From Candidatus Kuenenia stuttgartensis (GTDB lineage Bacteria; Planctomycetota; Planctomycetia; Pirellulales; UBA1268), in NCBI GenBank assembly GCA_943332855.1, contig CALQRA010000012.1, positions 1 to 45,195 on the forward strand: DNA of 45,195 nt. The letters run 5' to 3'. The notes under the pieces are model-generated. The model ran no database searches, had not been told where the DNA came from, and saw only the letters and a list, made by a program, of their open reading frames with translations. Each line of letters opens with the position of its first letter. Within the stretch, counting starts at the first letter, position 1. A program made the position numbers and the translations under genes. This document shows, one piece after another, positions 26,755-34,993 of this stretch.

Positions 26755-28203
26755 TCAGCTGCCGGCGGGCTGCGGGGTCCGGCCGGCGGGACGGAGGCGG
26801 TTGGTGTCGAAGGAGCTGCGATCGAGCCCCATCATGTCGAGGAACGTGTCGACGCCCACCACCCGGATACCAAGGCGCTTCGCTTCCTTGAGCATCCGCT
26901 CGCGGCGCGTCTCGTCGGCGGGCCGCCAGCCGGCCGGCTTTTCCCCGGCCACGATCCGCGGCGGGCCGGCATCGACCAAGAGCGTCGTCGACGGGGTCAC
27001 CGAGGGCTCGACGCGACCACCGCTCCGCTCCACGAGCCGGGCGAGATCGTCGCTGTCTTGCCCGCTGTCCCGGTCAACCTGCACGTAGCCGATAAAGACT
27101 GCTTCGAAGCCCTGACCGGGGCTCCACAGGCTCGTCGACACGCCGTCGCCGGCGAGGATCGGATCGCGCGTCGACTGGTGGCGGACGCGGGCCCGGGCAA
27201 CGGTTGGCCCCTCGATCGCCTGGATCTCAACGACCGCCTTCTTAGCGCCGATCTGGGGGCGCGGATCTTTCGGATCGTAGACGTTGAAGACCGTCCCGGT
27301 CCGCAGTCCCTGCGTCGATGTGACGTCGAGGACGATCGTTCCCTCGACCTCGTTGACGGAGACGACCTGCCCGTCGAAGCCGTCGATGCGGTCGTCCTTC
27401 GGGGTCGCAGCGAGGACCATGTCTTGGAGGCCCTTGTCGGCGACGCGGAGGTCAGCCAGGATCTCGTTCTGGCGGGCGATCATCGTCTCCCGCCGACGCA
27501 ACTCGTCGTACAGCTGCGTCACCTGTCCCTCGGCCTTGGCGGCCTTATATTTCGCCTGCTGGTCAACGGCGACCAGCGGCTCCCCCTTGCCGATCTCCTC
27601 GACGAGGAGCTTGATCCGGTCGGAAGCCTCGTTGGCCTTCTTGAGATCGGCCTGGAGCCTCGCGGTCAGCTCCTCAAACTGCTCGCGCCCCTTGTTAAAC
27701 TCGGCGCGTTCGGCTTCGGCGTCGGCCTCCTGCTTCTTGAGCAGCTGCTCGAGCTCGTTTTGCCGGTTGCGGGAATCGGCGAGGGCCTGATCCTTGCCCG
27801 TCTCCATGGCCAGCTTCTCGGCCTGGAGTGTCTTGAGGGCCTCATCCTTGCTCTTGACGGCGCCGAGCAGCCAGTCGGAGAGCTTGAGATACGCCTTCTG
27901 GTCGTCGCGGAAGTCGCCGTACTTCTTCTCGAAGGCCTCGTTCGTCTCCGTCTCGACCTCTTGGACCGGCTTTTCCTCGGGGAAGCCGAGGATCCCGAGG
28001 AGCTTGGCCCGATCACCGGCCGCCTTCTGCATATCCTGCTTCGACTTGGCGGAATCGGCATTGGCCACCGCCATCGCCGCGTCGGCGTCCGTCGCCTTCT
28101 TGAAGAACAGGTACGTCGTCACCGCGAGGATGAACGTGAGCATCACGAACACGATCAGCGCGATCGTCAGGCCCTGCTGGGCACTGGCGCGGTTGGCGGC
28201 CAT
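26755..28203 (-). CDS. membrane-anchored coiled-coil protein with a possible BRCT domain
   Basis: ATG 28203 is preceded by GGGGAAG and begins MAANRASAQQGLTIALIVF; the in-frame extension upstream is less likely. The 482-residue product has one membrane helix (about residues 11-33), then a long, charged coiled coil to about residue 235 (for example KLAMETGKDQALADSRNRQN and LEQLLKKQEADAEAERAEFN), a beta-rich segment, and a C-terminal region with LARLVERSGGRVEPSVTPST and KRLGIRVVGVDTFLDMMGL, which resembles a BRCT fold. The topology puts the bulk outside the cytoplasm if the positive-inside rule holds. I recognise no named family. A role in envelope architecture or as a sensor scaffold is only a guess. 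Confidence 0.7.
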   Translation of the reverse strand: MAANRASAQQGLTIALIVFVMLTFILAVTTYLFFKKATDADAAMAVANADSAKSKQDMQKAAGDRAKLLGILGFPEEKPVQEVETETNEAFEKKYGDFRDDQKAYLKLSDWLLGAVKSKDEALKTLQAEKLAMETGKDQALADSRNRQNELEQLLKKQEADAEAERAEFNKGREQFEELTARLQADLKKANEASDRIKLLVEEIGKGEPLVAVDQQAKYKAAKAEGQVTQLYDELRRRETMIARQNEILADLRVADKGLQDMVLAATPKDDRIDGFDGQVVSVNEVEGTIVLDVTSTQGLRTGTVFNVYDPKDPRPQIGAKKAVVEIQAIEGPTVARARVRHQSTRDPILAGDGVSTSLWSPGQGFEAVFIGYVQVDRDSGQDSDDLARLVERSGGRVEPSVTPSTTLLVDAGPPRIVAGEKPAGWRPADETRRERMLKEAKRLGIRVVGVDTFLDMMGLDRSSFDTNRLRPAGRTPQPAGS

Positions 28204-28337
28204 CTGCTTGCTTCCCCGGGGGCTCGGCAGGCCCTCTTGGCCGGCCGGTGGACACGACAATGGATGCTATCGACACCACACCGGAGCGGTGTCCAGCATC
28301 CCACCGATTGTACGGGTCGCACCGGCCGCGGGGTCTG

Positions 28338-29600
28338 TCAGGCCGTCGCGGAGGGGGAAACCAGTCCCTTCCAGGCGATCGGCCGGCCTGCCGCCGCCAT
28401 CTGCCCCATCACGGCCAGCCCCGTAGCCCGCAGCAGCCGCTGCCCCCCGAGCGTCGCCCCAGGAACCGTTTCACCTTGGCCGGCCGATCCCGAACGGATC
28501 ATCCCCAGGAGGGCATCCATCGCTGACTGGTACATCTCCCCCGCCTCCCCCGGCCGGCAATCGGCGGCCCTCCACGGGGCTTGTCCGGCTTCCTCGACCG
28601 TTCCGGCGACAAGGTCGGCCCGCCCGCGGCTGCCGACAAGGCTTTCGGAAGTGCCCGTGCCAGGCGTCGCCGAGCGCCGGCAGGAGGCATCGAGGATCAC
28701 CCCGGACGCAAACTGGTACCGGACCCGGACGGCGGCCGGCAGATCGCCGCCGTGCCCCGCCGCCGGAGCCTCGGGCGCCCCGATGCGCTCGACCGCGACC
28801 GGGTCGTCGTCGCCGAGGAGCCACAGCGCCCGGTCGAGGGCATGGATGTGGTGCTCGATGAAGTGCCCGCCGGAACGGCAGGCGTGGGAGATCCAATTGC
28901 GCTCGAGCTGTTCCTCGGGGGACACCGGCGCCGCAACGGGCTTCCACCAGGGAAGACCGCCGTCGTGATGGAGGGCGATGGAGCGGATCGATCCCACCGC
29001 CCCGGCGCGAATCCGCTCGATCGTGCTGACGGTCGGAGGGGAAAAACGGCTGCACAGGCCGGAGGCGACGACGAGCCCCTTCGCCGCCGCCAGTTCCAAG
29101 CCTGCGGCAAACCGGGAGAGCCCGACAGGATCGATGGCCGCGGGGGTCTCACACCAGACATGGAGGCCGGCGGCGACCGCGGCCTCGAGATGGGCCGGAC
29201 GGGTCGAGGGAGGGGCGGCGAGGATCACCAGATCGATCCCCGCGCCGACGAGGTCGCGGGCGGCCGCGGGCCCGACATACCTCCCGTCAGGGGTTACCGC
29301 GAAGCGATCGCCAAGGGCTCTCTCGAGCACCGCCGCGCTCGACGCCACCTGATCGTCGTAGAGATCGGCAAGGGCGACGACGCGGACGGCGGGATCGGCG
29401 AGTGCCGCCTGGATCGCGGCCCCGGTGCCGCGCCCACCGCAACCAATGACACCGACCCGCAGCGTCCTTCCGCTGACGCCGTCAGCCGCCAGGCTGCCCG
29501 GCGACGGCCATCCCGCCGCGAGCCACGCGGCCGGAAGCGTCGACGCCCCGGCGAGGAGGGAACGACGGGACAACGCAGACTCGCTTCGGGGAGTGGCCAT
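28338..29600 (-). CDS. Tat-exported Gfo/Idh/MocA family oxidoreductase
   Basis: The 420-residue product starts with a twin-arginine signal (LSRRSLLAGASTLPAAWLAAG) and then an NAD(P)-binding Rossmann motif, VGVIGCGGRGTGAAIQ. The middle includes the segment HVWCETPAAIDPVGL, where most relatives have E-K-P; here the lysine is replaced by Thr. The catalytic region includes SGGHFIEHHIHALDRALW. These enzymes oxidise or reduce sugars and inositols; in planctomycetes many are exported. ATG 29600 gives the Tat signal directly; the longer frame adds unrelated codons. Substrate unknown. The missing lysine makes classical activity uncertain. Confidence 0.88.
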   Translation of the reverse strand: MATPRSESALSRRSLLAGASTLPAAWLAAGWPSPGSLAADGVSGRTLRVGVIGCGGRGTGAAIQAALADPAVRVVALADLYDDQVASSAAVLERALGDRFAVTPDGRYVGPAAARDLVGAGIDLVILAAPPSTRPAHLEAAVAAGLHVWCETPAAIDPVGLSRFAAGLELAAAKGLVVASGLCSRFSPPTVSTIERIRAGAVGSIRSIALHHDGGLPWWKPVAAPVSPEEQLERNWISHACRSGGHFIEHHIHALDRALWLLGDDDPVAVERIGAPEAPAAGHGGDLPAAVRVRYQFASGVILDASCRRSATPGTGTSESLVGSRGRADLVAGTVEEAGQAPWRAADCRPGEAGEMYQSAMDALLGMIRSGSAGQGETVPGATLGGQRLLRATGLAVMGQMAAAGRPIAWKGLVSPSATA

Positions 29601-29648
29601 GCGGTGGGCTCCGGGAGTGGGGGAGGTATCGAGAGGCTGTCGGCGACC

Positions 29649-29678
29649 ACTGTAGCAGTCGGCTGAGGGACTGATCCA
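29649..29678 (-). promoter_or_regulatory. candidate promoter for the Gfo/Idh/MocA gene
   Basis: On the minus strand TGGATC (29673-29678) is followed after 18 bases by TACAGT (29649-29654). The -10 match is fair and the -35 is weak. It would give a leader of roughly 40 bases. Confidence 0.25.
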
Positions 29679-29698
29679 CGACCTTTTCCTGTTGTTGG

Positions 29699-30892
29699 CT
29701 ACTCCTTCCAACGGGCGAGGAACTTCATCAGCGGTTGTTCGAGCTCGTGCGGCTCGACACCGAACGCCGCCACGAAATCCCGGAGGCGCTCCTCCGGGCC
29801 GTCGGGGGAGAGGGGAGGTTTGGCCCCGATCGCGTTGATGTACTCGACGAGCGCTCCCTTGCGGGTCTGGGCGAGGAACGCCGTCAGGGCCCAGGCCCGG
29901 GCGTAGGCGTCGATCGCTCCCTCCGATGCGCGGAACGGCTCATCGCCACGGACGATCTCGTCGAGGACTCCCGCTCGATAGCCGGCGAGGAAGGTGTCGA
30001 GCCGGGGGCGGTTGATCCCGCCGATCCGCTTCCAGCCCCGCCCCCCCGGATCGGGCGTCTCGAAGAAGGTGGCCACCCCCTCGCTGATCCACACCGGCAC
30101 CGGCGCCAGCCGCCGGTGCATCCGGCAGTTGAAGGCCATCTGGTGGCTCGCCTCGTGGACGAGCGTCGAGACCAGCCCGGCCGCCTCGGGGCTGGCGAGG
30201 ATCTCGAGCCCGGCGCGGGCCGCCGACGTCGCGGGGCGGCGGTCGAGTTGGTCGCTGCCGGTGAGATCGAAGGTCGTCACCCGGTTCGACATCAAATTGT
30301 AGTAGCCCACCACCCGGTCGGCGGCCGCACCGAGATCGCGGGCCGCGTGCGCCTCGTAGCGCTCGCGGTCGGAGAAGATCACGACGACCAGCGGCCGGCG
30401 CGGTGCCTCCACCTCGACTCCCGCCTTGCGCCAGTAATTCAGGAACGCATCGTGGAGCTTCTCGAACAGGGCGCCGGACCACTGGGCATAGGCGCGCGAC
30501 GTGTCGAAACAGATGACGTAATGGCGCGTGACGAGGAGATCGAAGCCGGCGGGGAGCTCCGCGAGGATCCGCCTCCCCTCCTCGCGCGGCGTCGGAGCGG
30601 TGGAGGGCGCGTCGACCGTGCGCCGCGAGCGGACTTCGTTTCCCTGGAGGAGCTCGAGGCGCTGGTCATCGAGCTCTAGGAGCATCGCGCCGTCGGCGGC
30701 CTCGATCACGACCGTCCCCTCGAGCGACCGTTCCCCCTCGTCCCCGCGGACGACCACGGCCACCCGCTCGGCCACCGCGACGTCCTCCGCGGCCACCGGG
30801 GGAGACGCGGCCCCGCGGACAAGGGCGATTCCCCACGCGGCGACGAGGGCCGCGAGGACCAACCGCAGGGTCACTGGAGCGATTCGGTGCAT
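29699..30892 (-). CDS. exported DUF1570 protein (putative metallopeptidase)
   Basis: The 397-residue product has an N-terminal signal (VTLRLVLAALVAAWGIALVRG) and the DUF1570 layout: HYVICFDTSRAYAQWSGALF, VVVIFSDRERYEAHAARD, GYYNLMSNRVTTFDL and a zinc-peptidase-like HEASHQ in STLVHEASHQMAFNC, then PVWISEGVATFFE, where the Glu may be the third metal ligand, as in gluzincins. It should be a periplasmic or surface zinc enzyme; DUF1570 has no proven substrate. ATG 30892 is chosen because the signal peptide begins there; the frame extends 83 codons upstream but reads low-complexity sequence. It is divergent from the HEAT lipoprotein gene. Confidence 0.85.
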   Translation of the reverse strand: MHRIAPVTLRLVLAALVAAWGIALVRGAASPPVAAEDVAVAERVAVVVRGDEGERSLEGTVVIEAADGAMLLELDDQRLELLQGNEVRSRRTVDAPSTAPTPREEGRRILAELPAGFDLLVTRHYVICFDTSRAYAQWSGALFEKLHDAFLNYWRKAGVEVEAPRRPLVVVIFSDRERYEAHAARDLGAAADRVVGYYNLMSNRVTTFDLTGSDQLDRRPATSAARAGLEILASPEAAGLVSTLVHEASHQMAFNCRMHRRLAPVPVWISEGVATFFETPDPGGRGWKRIGGINRPRLDTFLAGYRAGVLDEIVRGDEPFRASEGAIDAYARAWALTAFLAQTRKGALVEYINAIGAKPPLSPDGPEERLRDFVAAFGVEPHELEQPLMKFLARWKE

Positions 30893-31021
30893 GGCACTTC
30901 CGATCGTGGCGACGGGATCCCACACGCTCCATGCGACCAGTTCGCAGGCCCGTGGGGAAGGCCAACCGCACGCCTCCTCCTTGCCGCAGCCACACGCCTC
31001 GCCGAAGGGCGCGAAGTGGCC

Positions 31022-31051
31022 TTGGCGGCGCCCCCGTCGGGCCGCTACCGT
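31022..31051 (+). promoter_or_regulatory. candidate promoter for the HEAT lipoprotein gene
   Basis: TTGGCG (31022-31027), an 18-base spacer and TACCGT (31046-31051) lie 62 bases before ATG 31114, in the 221-base divergent gap. Spacing and -35 match resemble the candidate at 42329-42358. Confidence 0.35.
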
Positions 31052-31113
31052 CCCGACCCGATCGCCGACCCTGCCGTTCCCAGGCCCGGCCCTTCCACCC
31101 CACTCCGAGTCCC

Positions 31114-31842
31114 ATGGCCGCGACCATCCCCCGTCTGCCATCCGCCCCGCGGCACCGGGCTTCGACCGGGGCCGCGGCGCTGCTTGCCTGCCTCCTCGTG
31201 GCCCTGCTCGCCGCGCCGGGCTGCGCCGGCTGGCGCCCGTGGCGCAACCGGGAGAAGGAAGCGCGGCTGGCGGAGAAGTACGGCCCGACGGCCAAGCAGC
31301 GGATCGAGTCGCTCCAGGAGCAGGCCAAGAAGGCGAAGGGGGGGAGTGGTGGGGATCAGGTGACCTTCACCCGCGAGCTCATGCGCCAGGTGCTCGAGGA
31401 ACACGACCCCCGCGTCCGCTGCGAGATCCTCCAGACAGCGGCCGATTTCGATACCCCAGCAGCGGTGGCGATCTGCAAAGGTGCCCTCCAGGATCCCGAC
31501 GAGCGCGTGCGGACGACCGCCTGCGAGGTGTGGGGGGAACGTGGCGGTGCTGAGGCCGTCCAACTCCTCTCGCAACGATTCCAGACCGATGCGGAACTCG
31601 ACGTCCGCCTCCGCGCGCTGCGAATGCTCGGCAAGCTCGAGGACAAGGACGCGATTCCGGTCCTCGCCAAGGCGCTTGAGGATCCCGATCCGGCGGTCCA
31701 GTACCGGGCCGTGGCGGCCCTCAAGCAGGTCAGCGGCCGCGATCTCGGGAACGACGTCAACGCCTGGCGGGCCTGGGCCGCCGACCCGGCCGCCGACCGC
31801 AACGACTGGTCGATCGCCGAACAGTTCCGCAAGCTGTTCTGA
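31114..31842 (+). CDS. HEAT-repeat lipoprotein
   Basis: The 242-residue product has a lipoprotein signal: hydrophobic ALLACLLVALLAAPGC with a lipobox LAAPGC and Cys at about residue 37. A short basic-charged linker follows (REKEARLAEKYG). Residues 80-215 hold about three to four HEAT-type helical repeats (RCEILQTAADFDTPAAVAIC, then DERVRTTACEVWGERGGAEA, then LDVRLRALRMLGKLEDKDAI, then PAVQYRAVAALKQVSG). It should sit on a membrane facing the periplasm and act as a protein-binding scaffold. ATG 31114 begins the signal; upstream codons in frame are leader sequence. The function is not known. Confidence 0.85.
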   Translation: MAATIPRLPSAPRHRASTGAAALLACLLVALLAAPGCAGWRPWRNREKEARLAEKYGPTAKQRIESLQEQAKKAKGGSGGDQVTFTRELMRQVLEEHDPRVRCEILQTAADFDTPAAVAICKGALQDPDERVRTTACEVWGERGGAEAVQLLSQRFQTDAELDVRLRALRMLGKLEDKDAIPVLAKALEDPDPAVQYRAVAALKQVSGRDLGNDVNAWRAWAADPAADRNDWSIAEQFRKLF

Positions 31843-31933
31843 TCGGGGAACCGGCGGAAGCTCCGTCGACCTTGCGGGCGCTCCGTCGCCCCGGTGCTGC
31901 GCGGCCTCCCGGCCCGGCCCCCCCCTCTTCGCT

Positions 31934-31953
31934 GACCGGCACGCTCGCCGGTC
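31934..31953 (+). terminator. possible terminator of the HEAT lipoprotein gene
   Basis: Perfect 7-bp stem GACCGGC/GCCGGTC with the loop ACGCTC, followed by CCTTTCC. It is 91 bases after the stop codon and lacks a T-run, so it is a weak candidate. Confidence 0.3.
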
Positions 31954-32073
31954 CCTTTCCCCGCCGCCCCGATCGCCTGCGCCGATCGCTCCTCGCGTGC
32001 CGAACAGTCAAACCGTGCGTTTGATTCCTGAGGGGCAAGCTGCCCGAACCCTCCCGCTGCGGAAGACGGGGTC

Positions 32074-32117
32074 AACGATCGCGCTATCGATCCGGCCGAT
32101 AGCTCATGGCGATCGTT
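32074..32117 (+). promoter_or_regulatory. bulged hairpin before the toroid-like gene
   Basis: The outer stem AACGATCGC/GCGATCGTT (9 bp) is directly continuous with the inner stem GCTATCG/CGATAGC (7 bp) on the 5' side, with a five-base bulge TCATG on the 3' side and a seven-base loop. It ends 36 bases before ATG 32154 and could be a leader structure or an operator. Confidence 0.55.
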
Positions 32118-32153
32118 TGAAACTTCCCCAACCGTCTTGTGTCCCCCCCCCAC

Positions 32154-33755
32154 ATGACTTCGCGTCACTCCGCATCAGCCGAGCCCACCGCCCGCCGCCC
32201 GTCCTCCCGGGCCGACCGGCGGCTCCGTCTGCCCGCGATCCTCGCCGGGTGCTGCGCGGCGATCGTGGCCGGCGGCATCATCCTGCCGGCGTACGACTCG
32301 GCAACGGTTGCCGCGCCGACCGGCAAAGCCTCCTCGATGCGGAAGCGGATCCTCGATGCCTTCGGCGGCAAGCCGAAGTCGACCGAGCCGCAGGAGCTCA
32401 TCGCGGCGCCGACACCGCCGCACCCCAACGAGATCGAGCGGCTGGAGAAGTCTTCCCGCAAGCTCTCGGTGCCACCGGCGACGCAGCGTCTGGCGTTGGC
32501 TCCCGCCAGCCTCCCCTCCTGGAATGACGTCAAGCACCTCGCCCAGGATGCGGCCAGGAAGATCGCTCCGAGTCGCGACGAGGCGAATCTGGATAACACG
32601 CCGATCGCTGAGCCGGCCCCCGCCGCCGGCGAAGCGCAGGGAAGGGCCGGCGTCGCCGAGGGGAACGCCCCGCGCCCCCCGGCCAGCCAGCGATTCAACC
32701 GCCTCAAGAGCCGGGTCGCGCAAGCACTCGTCGCCTACCAGCGACGTCCCCTCAACACCGCCGAGCACACCCCTTGGGAGGTGATGCATGGCTTCATCGC
32801 CTTCGGCATCCCGTCGAAGGTCCGCGTCGGCGGCCCGTCGGGCGACCCGATCAACTCGATCGGCTGGATGAACTCCGGAGGGCGCTGCAAGGGACAGGTG
32901 ATGCTCGCCACCGAGGACGAGCGCCTCGTGGCGATGCGCGGCGTCGGCGTCCAGGGGCATCAGGCCCAGTACCTCGCGATCCTCGCCCAGTGCCGCGTGG
33001 CACTGAACTCGCCCATTCAGGTCGAAGGGGCGGGATTCACGGTCGCTGATCTGGTCGAGGAGGAGAAGCTCGCCTGCCTCTCCGGTACGGAGTTGACGTT
33101 CGCGCTCATCGGTCTGGCCCATTACCTTCCCACCGACGCCGAATGGACGGCCCGCGATGGCCAGATTTGGACCCTCGAGCGGCTCGTTTCGGAGGAGATC
33201 GAACAGCCGATCCGCGGCGCTCCGTGCGGTGGCACCCATCGGCTCTTCGGGCTCTCCTATGCCTGCCAACGCCGGCTCCGGGCCACCGGGTCGCTCGACG
33301 GCCACTACGCTCGGGCCGAACACTTCGTCCGCGACTACCAGCGCTTCACCCTCACGAAGCTCCAAAACCCCGACGGCAGCTTCAGCACGGAGTGGTTCAA
33401 GTATCCGGCTGACCGCGAAGACGACGTCGACCGCAAGGTGCAGACCACCGGCCACATCCTCGAGTGGCTCGTCGGGTCGCTCGAACAGGACCAGCTCTAC
33501 CAGTCGCGGGTCGTGTCGGCGGTTGAGTTCCTCTCGGCAGCGCTCCTCCGCGAGCCGTCGCGGGAATGGAAGCTCGGCCCCCTCGGCCACGCCCTCCATG
33601 CCCTGACGATCTACCAGGAACGGGTCTGGGGGAAGGTCCTCCCCGGCGGGATTGCCGCCTACAGCGGCCCGATGAAGACAGCCCCGGACGGAGCGCGGAC
33701 GGCCCTGCGCAGCGATGCCGACCGCTCCGAGGTGCCCGATACCCTCCTCCGCTGA
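32154..33755 (+). CDS. uncharacterised planctomycete protein, membrane-anchored, toroid-like
   Basis: The 533-residue product has a basic N terminus and one membrane helix (LPAILAGCCAAIVAGGIIL, about residues 26-44), then a proline/alanine-rich linker to about residue 170. The C-terminal 350 residues are helical with NSGGRCKGQVML, a QNPDGSFSTEWF repeat-like motif, GGTHRLFGLSYAC and KVQTTGHILEWLVGSL. QxPDGSF motifs occur in terpene-cyclase/prenyltransferase-type alpha toroids (QW-like motifs), so a toroid fold is likely. No catalytic DxDD is visible. ATG 32154 is preferred over a GTG 15 bases earlier, though neither has a Shine-Dalgarno. Function unknown; probably periplasmic. Confidence 0.7.
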   Translation: MTSRHSASAEPTARRPSSRADRRLRLPAILAGCCAAIVAGGIILPAYDSATVAAPTGKASSMRKRILDAFGGKPKSTEPQELIAAPTPPHPNEIERLEKSSRKLSVPPATQRLALAPASLPSWNDVKHLAQDAARKIAPSRDEANLDNTPIAEPAPAAGEAQGRAGVAEGNAPRPPASQRFNRLKSRVAQALVAYQRRPLNTAEHTPWEVMHGFIAFGIPSKVRVGGPSGDPINSIGWMNSGGRCKGQVMLATEDERLVAMRGVGVQGHQAQYLAILAQCRVALNSPIQVEGAGFTVADLVEEEKLACLSGTELTFALIGLAHYLPTDAEWTARDGQIWTLERLVSEEIEQPIRGAPCGGTHRLFGLSYACQRRLRATGSLDGHYARAEHFVRDYQRFTLTKLQNPDGSFSTEWFKYPADREDDVDRKVQTTGHILEWLVGSLEQDQLYQSRVVSAVEFLSAALLREPSREWKLGPLGHALHALTIYQERVWGKVLPGGIAAYSGPMKTAPDGARTALRSDADRSEVPDTLLR

Positions 33756-33917
33756 TCCCCCACTGTCGACGGCTTTGTTGAACCGTTCCCGTCCGCTCCG
33801 TAGGCTTTGCCGGTGGCTCCGCCCAATTCAGGCGGGGCCGCCTCGCCTCTGATCGGTGACTTTCGGGCCCTCCTAGGGCCGGGCACCCCGGTCGGTCCGG
33901 CGACAAGGAACGGCTCC

Positions 33918-34850
33918 GTGAGCCCGGCTGACTTCCCACCGCAGCTCGAAAATCTCCTCGAGGCGGCGGTGCGCCTGCTCGGCTCGTCGACGGCCGACGC
34001 GATGCTCCTGCTGGTTGACCAGCGGCTCGACTGGGACCGCGTCCGCTCGCTCGTCGGCTCTGGCCAACCGCTCCTGGTCGCGGCCGACGAGAAGAACCAC
34101 CTCGCCGGCTGCGAAGATTGGGGGCTGCGGCGCGTGCTCCTCGACGTCGCCGGGCTGCCGGTCCACGAACGACTCGCCCAGGCGCTCCTCGAATGCGTCG
34201 CGGCAGAGCTGATTGCCCCGGAGGCGCAGGTCGTGGCGATCTACTCCGGCTTCGAGGCGGGGACGATCGACTCGGTGAGCGTCCTGCGGCTCGAGGAGCA
34301 TCTCGGCCAACTGACGAGTCGCGACCTGCGAAACCTCGAGACGAAGGTGCCGCTGGAGACGCTCAAGCAGGTGGTCGATCTCGCCGTCGAGATCGGCCGC
34401 GAGGGGCGCGAGGGGAAACCGGTGGGAACGCTGTTCGTCGTCGGCGACACGCGGAAGGTGATGACATCGAGCCACGCCACCGGCTTCGATCCGGTCCGCG
34501 GCTACTCCCGCGCCGAACGCAAGCTCTCCGACCCGCGCGTCCGCGAGGGGATCAAGGAGATCGCGCAGCTCGACGGCGCCTTCGTCGTCGGCCCCGACGG
34601 CACCGTTGAGGCCGCCGCCCGCTACATCGACGCCTCCGCCGAGAACGTCTCCGTCGCCAAGGGGCTCGGGGCCCGCCATTGGGCCGCCGCCGCGATCACT
34701 CGCCGGACGCGGAGCGTTGCCGTCGCCGTCAGCGAGACCAACGGGACCGTCCGTCTCTTCCAAAACGGCGAGGTCGTCCTCCGCATCGAGCCTTTCCGCC
34801 GCGCGATGAAGTGGAAGGATTTCGAATACGAGCCGCCTTCGGGGGACTGA
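33918..34850 (+). CDS. DisA_N domain protein, DacZ-like diadenylate cyclase candidate
   Basis: Diadenylate cyclases join two ATP into c-di-AMP. This 310-residue product has an N-terminal alpha/beta domain (residues 1-130), then GREGKPVGTLFVVGDTRKV (about 161-181) and GYSRAERKLSDPRVREGIKE, and the catalytic DGA (219-221) in LDGAFVVGPDG. The expected RHR motif appears as GARHW (251-255), so the second Arg is Trp. SETNGTVRLFQNGEVVLRI closes the domain. GTG 33918 is chosen because AAGGAA precedes it; the open frame extends upstream to a TTG at 33807 with poorly conserved sequence. It has no membrane helix. It may lack full activity if the Arg is essential in this group. Confidence 0.8.
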   Translation: MSPADFPPQLENLLEAAVRLLGSSTADAMLLLVDQRLDWDRVRSLVGSGQPLLVAADEKNHLAGCEDWGLRRVLLDVAGLPVHERLAQALLECVAAELIAPEAQVVAIYSGFEAGTIDSVSVLRLEEHLGQLTSRDLRNLETKVPLETLKQVVDLAVEIGREGREGKPVGTLFVVGDTRKVMTSSHATGFDPVRGYSRAERKLSDPRVREGIKEIAQLDGAFVVGPDGTVEAAARYIDASAENVSVAKGLGARHWAAAAITRRTRSVAVAVSETNGTVRLFQNGEVVLRIEPFRRAMKWKDFEYEPPSGD

Positions 34851-34993
34851 CCCCGGTTTCGTCGACGCATCCTCGCCTCACAGGCCGATGCCCGTCCCCG
34901 CGGCCTGCCGGGTAGACTGCCCCCCGCCGTGGCGCCTTGCGGGATTCCCTGCACGGCTGCCACCTGATGCCACCATCTTGCTCGGGGGGACTC

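Larger units (their letters stand above)
31843..32153. other. 311-base noncoding gap with several hairpins
   Basis: The gap between the HEAT lipoprotein and the toroid-like gene holds at least three inverted repeats: 31934-31953 (7-bp perfect stem, six-base loop), 32008-32024 (6-bp stem, TCAAAC and GTTTGA) and the large bulged hairpin at 32074-32117. The first may end transcription of the lipoprotein gene. The last is only 36 bases before the next start. No gene was found here. Confidence 0.6.

Noticed and set aside
24958-28968. Plus-strand open frame of over 1300 codons
   Set aside because: It runs antisense across three well-supported minus-strand genes (DUF1080-ThuA, the coiled-coil protein and part of the Gfo/Idh/MocA gene). 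Its composition is that of a GC-rich shadow frame and it has no domain.
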